Below, piece by piece: positions 32,127 through 42,235 of a stretch of DNA of 64,000 nucleotides. Where the stretch lies: positions 124,001-188,000 of the forward strand of contig NZ_RBAM01000004.1 of the NCBI RefSeq assembly GCF_003626645.1. The letters run 5' to 3'. The position numbers and the translations under genes were made by a program. Each line of letters opens with the position of its first letter. Position 1 is the first letter of the stretch. Source of the DNA: Streptomyces klenkii (GTDB lineage: Bacteria > Actinomycetota > Actinomycetes > Streptomycetales > Streptomycetaceae). The notes beneath the pieces were generated by a model. It was given only the letters and a program-made list of their open reading frames with translations. It was not told the origin of the DNA and did not search any database.

Positions 32127-32663
32127 ATGGTGACGACAGAGCGTGCCATCCCACCCCTGACGGCCGATGAGCGCACCACACTGGAGAGTTGGCTGGACTT
32201 CCAGCGCGCCACCCTCGCGCGCAAAGTCGCCGGCCTGACCGACGAACAGGCACGGGAGGCGGCAGCGCCCCCGTCCACGCTGAGCCTGCTGGGACTCGTG
32301 CAGCACATGGGCGAGGTGGAGCGGCAGTGGTTCCGCCGGGTGTTGCGGCGGGAGGCCGCGCCGCCGCTGTTCGGGCCGGGCGCGGGCGGCGAGCCGAGAT
32401 CCGCCGAGGCGCTCGACCCGTCCGACGCGGGCCTCGACGTCGCCGCGGGCGCGCGGCTCGTGGACGCCGTGGCCGTGTGGCAGGAGGAGGTCACGCGGGC
32501 CCGTGCCACGTGCGCGCCCCTGTCGCTGGACGCGATGGGCAGCGTGAAGGGCCAGGAGGTGTCCCTGCGGTGGATCTTCCTCCACATGATCGAGGAGTAC
32601 GCGCGGCACAACGGGCACGCGGACCTGCTGCGCGAGCGGACGGACGGCGAGACGGGCTACTGA
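32127..32663 (+). CDS. DinB-like protein (DUF664)
   Basis: 178 residues in a predicted four-helix bundle. [13 protein letters not shown] and [18 protein letters not shown] supply the His residues that bind metal in DinB/YfiT-like proteins, many of which are thiol-dependent (mycothiol or bacillithiol) transferases. The reaction is unknown. ATG 32127 is used; GTG 32121 in frame is possible. It directly follows the IS element and its promoter may lie within or be altered by it. Confidence 0.85.
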   Translation: MVTTERAIPPLTADERTTLESWLDFQRATLARKVAGLTDEQAREAAAPPSTLSLLGLVQHMGEVERQWFRRVLRREAAPPLFGPGAGGEPRSAEALDPSDAGLDVAAGARLVDAVAVWQEEVTRARATCAPLSLDAMGSVKGQEVSLRWIFLHMIEEYARHNGHADLLRERTDGETGY

Positions 32664-32702
32664 CGGCGCCCCCGGAACCCGGGTCCCGGGTCCCGGCCGA
32701 TC

Positions 32703-32717
32703 TTGACCTCAAGTCAG
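32703..32717. promoter_or_regulatory. Possible operator upstream of the MarR-like gene
   Basis: TTGAC-N5-GTCAG, a near-palindrome 24 bases before the start at 32741. TTGACC also resembles a -35 element, so binding would block transcription. Typical MarR autorepression geometry, unproven. Confidence 0.35.
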
Positions 32718-32740
32718 CTTGATCTTTTAGCGTCTTCGGC

Positions 32741-33271
32741 ATGACGACGGAACGCGCAAGCATCGCCCCCGCCCCTCCCACAGACGCCCCGCTCGACTCC
32801 GCCGCCCTGGCGGCCCAGCCCGTCGGCTACTGGACCTGGGCCGCCTCGCAGGCGCTGCTCGCCCACATCCGCGGCTCGATGGCCCGCGAGGACGTCAACC
32901 AGCCGCAGTGGTGGACGCTCAACCACGTCGACGCCGCGGAGAACGGCCTCACGCGCGCAGAGGTCTCCGCCCGGCTGGACGCGTTCCGCAACGACGAGAG
33001 CGCCGGAACGATGGACCACGCCGTCGACAGCCTCCTCCACCGCGGCTGGCTCGTGGCCGACGGAGCCGGCCGGCTGACCCTCACCGACGCCGGGCGGGAG
33101 GCCAAGGCCAGGATCAAGGCTCTGGTCACGCGGGTGCGCGCGGAGATGCACGAGGGCGTCTCGGACGAGGAGTACGCGGCCGCGCTCACCGTCCTCCAGC
33201 GCATGATCCGCAACGTCGGCGGCGACGCCACCCCGCGCACGGGACCGGGCACCGGGCGCCGGCAGCCCTGA
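32741..33271 (+). CDS. MarR-family regulator
   Basis: 176 residues. The winged helix includes LTRAEVSARLDAFRNDE, DHAVDSLLHRGWLV and LTLTDAGREAKARI. The family usually represses its own gene and a neighbouring efflux or detoxification gene in response to phenolic ligands. The upstream region shows a TTGAC-N5-GTCAG near-palindrome. It is convergent with aspS across a perfect terminator. Confidence 0.85.
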   Translation: MTTERASIAPAPPTDAPLDSAALAAQPVGYWTWAASQALLAHIRGSMAREDVNQPQWWTLNHVDAAENGLTRAEVSARLDAFRNDESAGTMDHAVDSLLHRGWLVADGAGRLTLTDAGREAKARIKALVTRVRAEMHEGVSDEEYAAALTVLQRMIRNVGGDATPRTGPGTGRRQP

Positions 33272-33298
33272 CAGCACGGCAGCCCTGACAGCACGCGT

Positions 33299-33330
33299 GA
33301 GCCCCCGCGCCGAAAACGGCGCGGGGGCTC
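33299..33330. terminator. Bidirectional terminator between the MarR gene and aspS
   Basis: Perfect 14-bp stem GAGCCCCCGCGCCG and CGGCGCGGGGGCTC with an AAAA loop. Confidence 0.85.
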
Positions 33331-33348
33331 AGCACGTACAGGTGCGTA

Positions 33349-35112
33349 CTACTTGACGACCGGCTTGCGGATCGACAGGTGGAGCTCCTTCAGGCGGGAC
33401 TCGTCGACCTCGCTCGGGGCGCCCATCAGCAGGTCCTGGGCGTTGCCGTTGAGCGGGAAGGCGATCGTCTCGCGGATGTTCGGCTCGTCGGCCAGCAGCA
33501 TCACGATGCGGTCGACGCCCGGGGCGATGCCGCCGTGCGGCGGGGCGCCGAACTTGAAGGCGCGCAGCATGCCGCCGAACTCGCGCTCCACGTCCTCGTT
33601 GGAGTAGCCCGCGATCTCGAACGCGCGGTACATGACCTCGGGCTCGTGGTTACGGATGGCGCCGGAGGACAGCTCGATGCCGTTGCAGACGATGTCGTAC
33701 TGCCAGGCCAGGATGTCCAGCGGGTCCATCGTGTTCAGCGCCTCCAGGCCGCCCTGCGGCATGGAGAACGGGTTGTGCGAGAACTCGATCCGGCCGGTGT
33801 CCTCGTTCTTCTCGAACATCGGGAAGTCGACGATCCAGCAGAAGCGGAAGACGTCCTCCACGAACTGGCCGGCGCGCTTGGCGGCCTCGACGCGCACGGC
33901 GCCCATGATCTTGGAGACCTCGTCGAACTCGCCCGCGCCGAAGAAGATCGCGTGGCCGGGCTCCAGGCCCAGACGCTCCACGAGCGCCTTGACGTTCTCC
34001 TCGGTGAGGAACTTGGCGATCGGGCCGGTCAGCGCGTTCTCCTCGCCGACGCGGACCCAGGCCAGGCCCTTCGCGCCCTGCTCGACGGCGTAGTCGCCGA
34101 GGCCGTCGAAGAACTTGCGCGGCTGGTCACCGGTGGCCGGGACGGCCAGCGCGCGGACGTGCTTGCCGGCGAAGGCCTTGAACTCCGAGCCCTCGAAGAC
34201 GTCGGAGACGTCGGTGAGCTCCAGCTCGGCGCGCAGGTCCGGCTTGTCGGAGCCGTACTTGAGCATGGCCTCGCGGAAGGGGATCCGCAGGAACGGCGAG
34301 GTGACGTGGCGGCCGTTGCCGAACTCCTCGAAGAGGTCGGTCATGACCTTCTCGATGACCTGGAAGACGTCCTCCTGCTCGACGAAGGACATCTCCACGT
34401 CGAGCTGGTAGAACTCGCCCGGCGAGCGGTCGGCGCGGGCGTCCTCGTCGCGGAAGCAGGGCGCGATCTGGAAGTAGCGGTCGAAGCCCGCGATCATCAG
34501 CAGCTGCTTGAACTGCTGCGGCGCCTGCGGCAGGGCGTAGAACTTGCCGGCGTGCAGACGGGACGGCACCAGGAAGTCGCGCGCGCCCTCGGGGGAGGTG
34601 GCGGACAGGATCGGGGTGGCCATCTCGTTGAAGCCGAGGTTCGTCATCTTCTCGCGCATGGAGGCGATGACAGCGGAGCGCAGCATGATGTTGCTGTGCA
34701 TGCGCTCGCGGCGCAGGTCGAGGAAGCGGTACTCCAGGCGGCGCTCCTCGTTCACCCCGTCCTCGGTGTTGATGGTGAAGGGCAGCGGCTCGGCGGCGCC
34801 CAGCACCTCGACGGCGTTGACCTCGACCTCGATCTCGCCGGTGGGGAGCTCGGGGTTGATGTTGTCGGCACCACGGCTGACGACCTTGCCGTCGATGCGG
34901 ACGACGGTCTCCTTGGTGAGGTGGCTCAGGGCCTCGTTGGCGGGGGTGCCGGGACGGGCCACGAGCTGCACCAGGCCGTGGTGGTCGCGGAGGTCGATGA
35001 AGAGGATGCCGCCCAGGTCACGCCGATTGTGCAGCCAGCCGCTCAGTCGCACGTCGGTGTCGACGTCAGCCGCACGGAGCTCGCCGCAGGTGTGGGACCG
35101 GTACCGATGCAT
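33349..35112 (-). CDS. aspS: Aspartyl-tRNA synthetase
   Basis: 587 residues of the bacterial class II enzyme. It has an N-terminal OB-fold anticodon domain (about 1-105), motif 2 [20 protein letters not shown], the bacterial GAD insertion (about 285-425) and motif 3 [14 protein letters not shown]. Charging of tRNA-Asp is secure from family identity; whether it also charges tRNA-Asn cannot be told from what I see. Divergent from the SpoIIE-type phosphatase at 35291. Confidence 0.97.
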   Translation of the reverse strand: MHRYRSHTCGELRAADVDTDVRLSGWLHNRRDLGGILFIDLRDHHGLVQLVARPGTPANEALSHLTKETVVRIDGKVVSRGADNINPELPTGEIEVEVNAVEVLGAAEPLPFTINTEDGVNEERRLEYRFLDLRRERMHSNIMLRSAVIASMREKMTNLGFNEMATPILSATSPEGARDFLVPSRLHAGKFYALPQAPQQFKQLLMIAGFDRYFQIAPCFRDEDARADRSPGEFYQLDVEMSFVEQEDVFQVIEKVMTDLFEEFGNGRHVTSPFLRIPFREAMLKYGSDKPDLRAELELTDVSDVFEGSEFKAFAGKHVRALAVPATGDQPRKFFDGLGDYAVEQGAKGLAWVRVGEENALTGPIAKFLTEENVKALVERLGLEPGHAIFFGAGEFDEVSKIMGAVRVEAAKRAGQFVEDVFRFCWIVDFPMFEKNEDTGRIEFSHNPFSMPQGGLEALNTMDPLDILAWQYDIVCNGIELSSGAIRNHEPEVMYRAFEIAGYSNEDVEREFGGMLRAFKFGAPPHGGIAPGVDRIVMLLADEPNIRETIAFPLNGNAQDLLMGAPSEVDESRLKELHLSIRKPVVK

Positions 35113-35290
35113 CGTTCATCCAAGTCGTGATCGAGGGCGTGGGCTAGCGTGCCGGCAAGCACAGGGCTCGTGCGTGCGACACAGGGCTAGCGTGCATACA
35201 ACACGGGAGCAAGCGTACTGCGCGCTTGTGAAGATCCGCCCACCGTACCTTCGGTGGTACCCGCCGCGCGGACCTGCATAAAGTAGGGCA

Positions 35291-37444
35291 ATGCGCACCG
35301 AGGACGTACTGGCCGCCACCGCGACCGGCCTGTGGCACTGGGACAACGCCACGCGCATCGCCACCTTCGACGCCGAGGCCGCCCGGCTGCTGGGCCTCCC
35401 CGCCACCCGTACGGAGCTGACCGAGTCCGCCACGAGGGCGCGCTTCCACGCCGTGGACTGGGTGGAGGTCTCGGGCGTGATCAGCCTGGCCGTGGCCGAG
35501 GGCACGCTCACCGAGGCGCGGCTGCGGGTGGTCGACGACAAGGGCCGGGTGCTGCGGACGGTGCGCAGCCGGATGCGGCCGCAGCTGCGGGCCGCGGCCG
35601 GGGGCCGGGTGGACTTCGTGCTCGTCGGCACGGTGCAGGAGGTGCCGGAGCCGCAGCCGGGCACGACCGCGGCCCGTAAGCCAATGGTCACGGGCGACTG
35701 GCGGCGCAACAGAGAAGCGTTTCTGCTGGATGCGGGGCGGGCGCTCGCGGAGGCCCGCTCGACGGCCGAGGTGCTGCGGGTGGCGGCGGGGCTGTCGATG
35801 CCCGGCTTCGAGCCGTCGGGGCTCGCGGTCTTCAGCTCCGAGGGCGGCCGGGTGCGGGTGATCGGGCACCACGGGTACACGCCGGGAAGCGCGGACCCGT
35901 TCCTCGACCTGCCCATGGAAGCGGCCTACCCGGCGGCCGAGGTCATCCGCACGGGCCGGGCCGTCTACCTGCCGTCGCCCGAGGAGTACCAGCGCCGATT
36001 CCCCGTCGCCTGGCAGGACGTCGCGCACTTCGGGCGGCAGTCGTGGGCGTTCCTGCCGCTGATCAACGCGGGGCAGGTCATCGGGGCGTGGATGGCCGGC
36101 TTCGGCGTGCCGGTGTCGTTCACACCCGACGAGCGGTCCGTGCTCACGACGGTGGCCCGCATGCTCGCCCAGGCGCTGGGCCGGGCCAGCGTGCACGAGT
36201 CCGAGCGGGAGCTGACCGTCGGCTTGCAGCGCTCCATGATGCCGACGCTGCAACAGGACATCCCCGGCATGGCCGTCGCCGCGCGGTACGTGCCGACCGG
36301 CGGCGGACTGGAGGTCGGCGGCGACTGGTACGACATGATCCCGCTGCCCCTCGGCAGGATCGCGCTCGTCATCGGCGACGTGCAGGGCCACGACGTGCGG
36401 GCCGCGGGGCTCATGGGCCAGCTGCGGATCGCCCTGCGCGCGTACGCCGCCGAGGGGCACCACCCCGACGCCGTCCTCTCCCGCGCCTCCCACTTCCTCG
36501 CCGGGATCAACGCCTCCGAGACCGAGGGCGAGGAGGGCGAACCGCGCTTCGCGACGTGCCTGTACATCGAGGTCGACCCGGCGAACGGGCGGCTCGTCAT
36601 CGCCCGGGCCGGCCACCCGAACCCGGCGATCCGGCTGAGCGACGGCACGATGCTCGTCCGCAACACGGCGGGCGGGCTGCCGCTCGGCATCGACCCCGAC
36701 ACGGACTACCCCACCACGCGGCTCGTCCTCGAACCCGGCGAGACGATGCTCGTCTGCACGGACGGGCTGATCGAGACGGGCGGGCACGACCTGGACAGCG
36801 GCTGGAACCGGCTGCGCGAGGTGGTCGAGGGCACGCCGCTGGACCTGACGGGGGTCGGCGGGTCCGACGGCGACCTGGAGGCGCTCGCCGACGCGCTCGT
36901 CAAGGCCGTCCACGGGCCGTCCTCCCACTACACGACCGGGCCGCTGCTGGACCGGCGCGAGGACGACATCGCCGTCCTGCTCCTCGCCCGCCGCGACGGC
37001 GCGGCGGGCGCCGAGCCCACGACCGTGCCGGGGCCGGTGCGGCGCACGGTCCTCAGCATCGCCCAGGCCGAGCCGGAGCGGATCGCCGAGGCGCGGCAGC
37101 AAGTGCGCTATCTGATGCACGACTGGCCCGACGGGGACCAGGTCGACTCCGCCGTCCTGATGGTCTCCGAGATGGTCACCAACGTCCTCGTCCACACGGA
37201 CGGGGACGCGGTGCTCATCGCCCGCATCAGCGGCGAGCGGGGAGAACGGTGCGTCCGCGTCGACGTCTCGGACAGCAGCGACGAACTGCCTCACCGGCGG
37301 CACCCGGGAGAAATGGCCTCTTCAGGCCGCGGCCTGGTGCTGATGGAAATCCTCGCGGGGGCGTGGGGAGTGGACCCGCGGGGAGAAGGCAAGAACATCT
37401 GGTTCGAGCTGTACGAGAAGGATGCGGCGGAGGCCGACGACTGA
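35291..37444 (+). CDS. PAS/GAF/SpoIIE-type phosphatase with anti-sigma kinase domain
   Basis: 717 residues. A PAS-like sensor at about 10-120 is followed by a GAF domain (about 140-305, with FLPLINAGQVIGAWMAGFG), and a PP2C/SpoIIE serine phosphatase (about 320-560; GGDWYDMIPL, VIGDVQGHDVRAAGLM, REDDIAVLLLARR). A C-terminal HATPase_c domain of the RsbW type has SEMVTNVLVHT and GRGLVLMEILAG. Such fusions control sigma-factor partner switching under stress in actinobacteria. It is well conserved beside aspS. There is no membrane segment, so it is cytoplasmic. Confidence 0.92.
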   Translation: MRTEDVLAATATGLWHWDNATRIATFDAEAARLLGLPATRTELTESATRARFHAVDWVEVSGVISLAVAEGTLTEARLRVVDDKGRVLRTVRSRMRPQLRAAAGGRVDFVLVGTVQEVPEPQPGTTAARKPMVTGDWRRNREAFLLDAGRALAEARSTAEVLRVAAGLSMPGFEPSGLAVFSSEGGRVRVIGHHGYTPGSADPFLDLPMEAAYPAAEVIRTGRAVYLPSPEEYQRRFPVAWQDVAHFGRQSWAFLPLINAGQVIGAWMAGFGVPVSFTPDERSVLTTVARMLAQALGRASVHESERELTVGLQRSMMPTLQQDIPGMAVAARYVPTGGGLEVGGDWYDMIPLPLGRIALVIGDVQGHDVRAAGLMGQLRIALRAYAAEGHHPDAVLSRASHFLAGINASETEGEEGEPRFATCLYIEVDPANGRLVIARAGHPNPAIRLSDGTMLVRNTAGGLPLGIDPDTDYPTTRLVLEPGETMLVCTDGLIETGGHDLDSGWNRLREVVEGTPLDLTGVGGSDGDLEALADALVKAVHGPSSHYTTGPLLDRREDDIAVLLLARRDGAAGAEPTTVPGPVRRTVLSIAQAEPERIAEARQQVRYLMHDWPDGDQVDSAVLMVSEMVTNVLVHTDGDAVLIARISGERGERCVRVDVSDSSDELPHRRHPGEMASSGRGLVLMEILAGAWGVDPRGEGKNIWFELYEKDAAEADD

Positions 37445-37521
37445 GCCCGGGCAGGGCCCCACTCTTGCCGGGCCGGCAACCCACTCCCGCCGCGATGGCG
37501 AGCAACCACCGACGAGGTGTC

Positions 37522-37562
37522 CGGCGGTGCCGAACCGGCCTGAGGCGCGTACGGCACCGCCG
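37522..37562. repeat. Dispersed GGCGGTGCCG palindrome, copy D
   Basis: GGCGGTGCCG (37523-37532) and CGGCACCGCC (37552-37561), perfect, with a 19-base loop resembling copy B in its first bases (AACCG). Lies between the SpoIIE-type gene (+) and pirin (-). The left flank matches copy C. Confidence 0.8.
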
Positions 37563-37620
37563 AAATCCGCCGCGGGGGCTGAGCGCCGCCGCGGCGGATT
37601 CATGGGTGCGCGGCACCCAT

Positions 37621-37670
37621 GAGCCCGGGCGGGCGACCGGTGCGTACGGCACCGCCGGAAACCCGGGCTC
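37621..37670. terminator. Nested hairpin before the pirin stop (degenerate palindrome copy)
   Basis: Outer arms GAGCCCGGG (37621-37629) and CCCGGGCTC (37662-37670) enclose CGGTGC and GCACCG, where the inner right arm reads CGGCACCGCCGG as in the dispersed palindrome. It probably terminates both convergent genes. Confidence 0.65.
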
Positions 37671-37684
37671 GCCCCCCGCAGGGG

Positions 37685-38629
37685 TCACGTCGGGATGACT
37701 CCCAGCCGTCCCGCCTGGTAGTCGTCGAAGGCCTGGGCCAGTTCGGCGTGGGTGTTCATGACGAACGGGCCGTAGTGCTGCATCGGCTCGCGGATCGGGC
37801 GGCCGCCCAGCAGGACGACCTCGAACCGCTCGCTCCGCGAGTCCTGCTTCTCCGCGGCGCGGATCGTCACGGAGTCGCCGTCGCCGAAGACGACCGTCTG
37901 CCCCGCCCCGAAGGGACGCCCCTCCGTGCCGGCCGCGCCGTACCCGGCGAGCCCGTACGCGAGGGCGTTGAAGTCGGAGCGCCACGGCAGCGTGACCTCC
38001 GCCCCGGGCGTCACGGAGGCGTGGATCATCGTGATCGGGGTGTGCGTCGCACCGGGGCCCGCGTGGCCCGCGACGTCGCCCGCGATGACCCGCAGCAGCG
38101 CGCCGCCGTCCTCCGACGCCAGCAGCTTCACGCTGCCGCCGCGGATGTCCTGGTACTTCGGCGCGATCATCTTGTCCTCGGCCGGCAGGTTCACCCACAG
38201 CTGGAGGCCGTGGAAGAGGCCGCCGCTCATGACGAGCTCCTCCGGCGGCGTCTCGATGTGCAGCAGGCCGGAGCCGGCCGTCATCCACTGCGTGTCGCCG
38301 TCGGTGATGACGCCACCGCCGCCGTGCGAGTCGCGGTGCACGAACGTGCCGTCGATGATGTACGTGACCGTCTCGAACCCGCGGTGCGGGTGCCAGGGCG
38401 TGCCCTTCGGCTCGCCGGCCGCGTAGTCCACCTCGCCCATCTGGTCCATCATGATGAACGGGTCCAGGTACTTGTAATTGATCCCCGCGAAGGCCCTGCG
38501 CACGGGGAATCCCTCGCCCTCGAACCCCGACGGTGCCGTGCCGACGTACAGCACCGGCCGCTGCGGGGCGCCCGCCGGTGCGGTGACGCGCGGCAGGGTC
38601 AGCGGGTTCTCGACGGTCACTGCTGGCAT
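37685..38629 (-). CDS. Pirin family protein
   Basis: 314 residues of bicupin fold. HPHRGFETVTYIIDG and HIETPPEE contain the His and Glu that bind one iron in pirins. Bacterial pirins have quercetin 2,3-dioxygenase activity or bind other enzymes; the physiological role here is unknown. AGGAGGTCGTC directly precedes the ATG at 38629. An inverted repeat suitable for a MarR- or ArsR-type repressor lies just upstream (38648-38669). Confidence 0.92.
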   Translation of the reverse strand: MPAVTVENPLTLPRVTAPAGAPQRPVLYVGTAPSGFEGEGFPVRRAFAGINYKYLDPFIMMDQMGEVDYAAGEPKGTPWHPHRGFETVTYIIDGTFVHRDSHGGGGVITDGDTQWMTAGSGLLHIETPPEELVMSGGLFHGLQLWVNLPAEDKMIAPKYQDIRGGSVKLLASEDGGALLRVIAGDVAGHAGPGATHTPITMIHASVTPGAEVTLPWRSDFNALAYGLAGYGAAGTEGRPFGAGQTVVFGDGDSVTIRAAEKQDSRSERFEVVLLGGRPIREPMQHYGPFVMNTHAELAQAFDDYQAGRLGVIPT

Positions 38630-38647
38630 GACGACCTCCTCGGTTCG

Positions 38648-38669
38648 TTCAACGCCTAATTTAGTTGAA
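38648..38669. promoter_or_regulatory. Inverted repeat upstream of pirin
   Basis: TTCAAC and GTTGAA with a 10-base AT-rich spacer, 19 bases upstream of the pirin start. AT-rich compared with its surroundings, so probably promoter plus operator. Confidence 0.55.
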
Positions 38670-38737
38670 GGGTTAACAACCCGCAAGGGCCGCGCATTCC
38701 CCGGGCGGGACCGCCCGCCCGGCAGGAGCACCGGATC

Positions 38738-39694
38738 ATGGACACTGGATCAATGCGCCAGAACGCCGGCGGGCCGCGCCCGGCCGCCCTCACAGCCCTC
38801 GTCGCCGCCGTCCTGGCGCTGGCCGCGGCCGGGCTGATCGTGGCGAACCGGGGCCTGGCGACGGACTCCCCCGTGGCCGACGGCGACGCCTCGGGGCACT
38901 ACGCCCAGCCGGCGGCGCAGGGCGACGAGACGGCGGACGCGATGCGCGACGCCGTCCGCAGCGAGAACGGCACGGCGCCCCTCAAGCCCGCGGCCGACAG
39001 CAAAACGGACCCCCTCCCCACCTCCGACCCGCTGCGCGCCGCCGCGTCCGCGCCCTCACCGGCCGTCGGGCCGCTGTTCTACACGGGCCAGGGCACGCCG
39101 GGGCACGGTTGCAGCGCGAGCGTCGTGCACAGCCCGAAGGGCGATCTGATCGTCACCGCGGCGCACTGCGTGTACCAGGACGGCTTCCGCACGGACATCG
39201 CATTCGTCCCCGGTTACCGCGACGGCGTCGCCCCGTACGGGGTGTGGGTGCCGGCGTCGATAGACATCGACCCGGAGTGGGCGGCCGACCGCGACCCGGA
39301 CCACGACGTGGCGTTCCTGCGGGTGCGCCGGCCGGGCGCGGACACGAGGGCGATAGAGCAGGTCACCGGCGCGGAGCGGATCCGCTTCCGCCCGCAGACC
39401 GGGCGGCAGGCGCGGGTGACGGGCTACCCGGTGACCGAGGAGCGCCCGGTCTCCTGCCAGAACGCCGCGCAGTCCTTCAGCCCCACCCAGCTCCGGTTCG
39501 ACTGCGCGGACCTGCCCAACGGCACGAGCGGCGGCCCCTTCCTGACGGACGTCGACCCCGCGACCGGCCTGGGCACGGTCATCGGGGTCGTGGGCGGCCA
39601 TGACGAGGGCGGCGACGAGCAGACGTCGTACAGCTCGTACTTCGGCGAGGAGACCGAGACGCTCTACCGCCGCGCGACGACGGCGGCGGCGTAA
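38738..39694 (+). CDS. Secreted trypsin-like serine protease
   Basis: 318 residues. An N-terminal hydrophobic segment (about 16-36) and a low-complexity pro-region (about 40-105) precede a chymotrypsin-fold domain. The catalytic residues are His143 in VTAAHC, Asp190 in HDVAFL and Ser264 in NGTSGGPF. The likely disulfide Cys are at 125, 144, 240 and 256. The protein is probably exported and membrane-anchored or cleaved. ATG 38738 follows GGAG; an in-frame ATG lies five codons later. Convergent with the SseB gene. Confidence 0.88.
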   Translation: MDTGSMRQNAGGPRPAALTALVAAVLALAAAGLIVANRGLATDSPVADGDASGHYAQPAAQGDETADAMRDAVRSENGTAPLKPAADSKTDPLPTSDPLRAAASAPSPAVGPLFYTGQGTPGHGCSASVVHSPKGDLIVTAAHCVYQDGFRTDIAFVPGYRDGVAPYGVWVPASIDIDPEWAADRDPDHDVAFLRVRRPGADTRAIEQVTGAERIRFRPQTGRQARVTGYPVTEERPVSCQNAAQSFSPTQLRFDCADLPNGTSGGPFLTDVDPATGLGTVIGVVGGHDEGGDEQTSYSSYFGEETETLYRRATTAAA

Positions 39695-39695
39695 A

Positions 39696-39710
39696 ACGGC
39701 CCTCGGCCGT
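39696..39710. terminator. Short hairpin between convergent genes
   Basis: ACGGCC and GGCCGT with a CTC loop, one base after the protease stop codon. Confidence 0.4.
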
Positions 39711-39718
39711 AACGACCC

Positions 39719-40192
39719 TCAGCCGTAAAGCCTCCGCATAGTGAAGTCCACCATCTGCTCGACCGCCTTGGCGTCGAACACCATCCGGTGGTCCCCCTCG
39801 ATGTCGAGCACGAAGCCGTAGCCCGTCGGCAGGAGGTCGATCACCTCCGCGCCCGTGATGACGAAGTACTTCGACTCCTTCCCCGCGTACCGCCGCAGCT
39901 CCTTCAGCGACGTGAACATGGGGATCACCGGCTGCTGGGTGTTGTGCAGCGCGAGGAAGCCGGGGTTGTCGCCGCGGGGGCAGTAGACCTTCGACGTGGA
40001 GAAGACCGTCTGAAAGTCCTCCGCGGACATCGAGCCCGTGGTGAAGGCCCGCACCGCGTCCGCAAGCGATGGAGGAGACGGCTCCGGATAGAGCGGCTGT
40101 TCGCCGTAGACACCGGGACCGCCGTGCTGCTGAGGCGGCGGTGGCGGCGGCGCGTAACCCTGCGTGCCCGCGTTCTGGTCGTAGCCGTACAT
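39719..40192 (-). CDS. SseB-family protein
   Basis: 157 residues. The first 30 are Tyr/Gly/Pro/Gln-rich ([12 protein letters not shown]). The SseB domain follows, with [34 protein letters not shown]. SseB proteins are named after a sulfurtransferase-enhancer, but the biochemical role is undefined. It diverges from the acyl-CoA dehydrogenase. Confidence 0.8.
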   Translation of the reverse strand: MYGYDQNAGTQGYAPPPPPPQQHGGPGVYGEQPLYPEPSPPSLADAVRAFTTGSMSAEDFQTVFSTSKVYCPRGDNPGFLALHNTQQPVIPMFTSLKELRRYAGKESKYFVITGAEVIDLLPTGYGFVLDIEGDHRMVFDAKAVEQMVDFTMRRLYG

Positions 40193-40241
40193 GCGCCAAA
40201 GCGTAAAGGGTCACAGTAGGCCGAACAGGGGTTGCGTCTTA

Positions 40242-40255
40242 TTACCGGTGGGTAG
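40242..40255. promoter_or_regulatory. Candidate operator for the acyl-CoA dehydrogenase
   Basis: TTACCGGTGGGTAG, an imperfect palindrome 68 bases before the dehydrogenase start. TTAC-GTAA-type sites are used by TetR regulators of fatty-acid genes in actinobacteria; assignment is by resemblance only. Confidence 0.3.
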
Positions 40256-40322
40256 CATCATGCAGATTACTGCCCGGTACGTATTTGAGGGTTCATCCTC
40301 CCAGTCCTACGGAGCCGTTGTC

Positions 40323-42149
40323 ATGGGCCACTACAAGTCGAATCTCCGCGACATCGAGTTCAACCTCTTCGAGGTCCTCGGCCGCGACAAGCTGTACGGC
40401 ACCGGCCCGTTCGCGGAGATGGACGTCGAGACCGCCAAGGACATCCTGTCGGAGATCACGCGCCTCTCGGAGAACGAGCTGGCCGATTCCTTCGCCGACA
40501 CGGACCGCAACCCCCCGGTCTTCGACCCGGACACCAACACCGCCCCGGTTCCGGACACCTTCAAGAAGAGCTACCAGGCGTACATGGACGCCGAGTGGTG
40601 GCGCCTCGGCATCCCGGAGGAGATCGGCGGCACCACCGCGCCGCGCTCCCTGATCTGGGCCTACGCCGAGTCGATCCTGGGCGCCAACCCGGCCATCTGG
40701 ATGTACTCCTCGGGCCCGGCCTTCGCCGGCATCCTCTTCGACGAGGGCACCGAGCAGCAGAAGCACATCGCGAAGATCGCGGTGGAGAAGCAGTGGGGCT
40801 CCACCATGGTGCTGACCGAGCCGGACGCCGGCTCGGACGTGGGCGCCGGCCGCACCAAGGCCGTCCAGCAGGAGGACGGCTCCTGGCACATCGAGGGCGT
40901 GAAGCGCTTCATCACCTCGGGTGAGCACGACATGGCCGAGAACATCCTCCACTACGTCCTCGCCCGCCCCGAGGGCGCCGGCCCCGGCACCAAGGGCCTC
41001 TCCCTCTTCCTCGTCCCGAAGTACGAGTTCGACTTCGAGACCGGCGAGCTGGGCGAGCGCAACGGCGTCTACGCGACCAACGTCGAGCACAAGATGGGCC
41101 TCAAGGCCTCCAACACGTGCGAGATGACCTTCGGCGACAAGCACCCCGCCAAGGGCTGGCTCATCGGCGAGAAGCACGACGGCATCCGCCAGATGTTCAT
41201 GATCATCGAGTTCGCCCGGATGATGGTCGGCACGAAGGCCATCGCCACCCTCTCCACCGGCTACCTCAACGCGCTGGAGTACGCCAAGGAGCGTGTGCAG
41301 GGCCCGGACCTGGCCAACTTCATGGACAAGACCGCGCCCAAGGTCACCATCACGCACCACCCCGACGTGCGCCGCTCGCTGATGACGCAGAAGGCGTACG
41401 CCGAGGGCATGCGCGCCCTGGTCCTCTACACCGCCTCCGTCCAGGACGAGATCATGGTCAAGGAGGCCGCGGGCGAGGACGCCAAGGCGCTGCACGGCCT
41501 CAACGACCTGCTCCTGCCGATCGTCAAGGGCTACGGCTCCGAGAAGTCCTACGAGCAGCTCGCCCAGTCCCTCCAGACCTTCGGCGGCTCCGGGTACCTC
41601 CAGGAGTACCCGATCGAGCAGTACATCCGGGACTCGAAGATCGACACCCTCTACGAGGGCACCACGGCGATCCAGGGCCAGGACTTCTTCTTCCGGAAGA
41701 TCGTCCGCGACCAGGGCCAGGCCCTGAACACCCTGTCCGAGGAGATCAAGAAGTTCCTGGCCTCCGAGGCCGGCGGCGAGGACCTGTCCGCCGCGCGCGG
41801 CGCGCTGGCCAAGGCCGCGGTGGACCTGGAGGCGATCGTCGGCAAGATGATCACCGACCTCACCGCGACCGGCGAGGATGTCAAGAACATCTACAAGGTC
41901 GGCCTGAACACGACCCGCCTGCTGCTCGCCTCCGGCGACGTCGTCATCTCCTACCTGCTCCTCAAGGGCGCGGCCGTGGCCGCCGAGAAGCTGGAGGGCG
42001 CCGCGGCCAAGGACAAGGCGTTCTACACGGGCAAGATCGCGGCGGCGAAGTTCTTCGCCTCCACGGTCCTGCCGGCCGTCTCCGTCGAGCGCGCGCTCGC
42101 CGAGGCCGTCGACAACTCCCTCATGGAGCTGGACGAGGCCGCCTTCTAA
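40323..42149 (+). CDS. Large acyl-CoA dehydrogenase (FadE5-like)
   Basis: 608 residues, the longer form with extra N- and C-terminal helices. [14 protein letters not shown] binds FAD and the acyl chain. [38 protein letters not shown] contains the catalytic Glu region. FadE5-type enzymes catalyse the first step of beta-oxidation on a broad range of chain lengths. GGAG lies eight bases before ATG 40323. A hairpin follows the stop. Cytoplasmic. Confidence 0.93.
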   Translation: MGHYKSNLRDIEFNLFEVLGRDKLYGTGPFAEMDVETAKDILSEITRLSENELADSFADTDRNPPVFDPDTNTAPVPDTFKKSYQAYMDAEWWRLGIPEEIGGTTAPRSLIWAYAESILGANPAIWMYSSGPAFAGILFDEGTEQQKHIAKIAVEKQWGSTMVLTEPDAGSDVGAGRTKAVQQEDGSWHIEGVKRFITSGEHDMAENILHYVLARPEGAGPGTKGLSLFLVPKYEFDFETGELGERNGVYATNVEHKMGLKASNTCEMTFGDKHPAKGWLIGEKHDGIRQMFMIIEFARMMVGTKAIATLSTGYLNALEYAKERVQGPDLANFMDKTAPKVTITHHPDVRRSLMTQKAYAEGMRALVLYTASVQDEIMVKEAAGEDAKALHGLNDLLLPIVKGYGSEKSYEQLAQSLQTFGGSGYLQEYPIEQYIRDSKIDTLYEGTTAIQGQDFFFRKIVRDQGQALNTLSEEIKKFLASEAGGEDLSAARGALAKAAVDLEAIVGKMITDLTATGEDVKNIYKVGLNTTRLLLASGDVVISYLLLKGAAVAAEKLEGAAAKDKAFYTGKIAAAKFFASTVLPAVSVERALAEAVDNSLMELDEAAF

Positions 42150-42178
42150 GGCTGTTGAGGCTCAAGTGACAAATGGGG

Positions 42179-42212
42179 CAAGAGCCCGGGCGGAAACCAC
42201 CGCCCGGCTCTT
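42179..42212 (+). terminator. Terminator after the acyl-CoA dehydrogenase
   Basis: AAGAGCC(C)GGGCGG and CCGCCCGGCTCTT with one bulged base and a 6-base loop. Confidence 0.7.
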
Positions 42213-42235
42213 GCCCTGATCCTTATCCTGAGGCC

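Noticed and set aside
35144..37303. 719-codon minus-strand open frame opposite the SpoIIE-type phosphatase
   Set aside because: Composition (His/Arg/Asp-rich, repetitive) is that of a shadow frame, and the plus-strand gene has clear domains.
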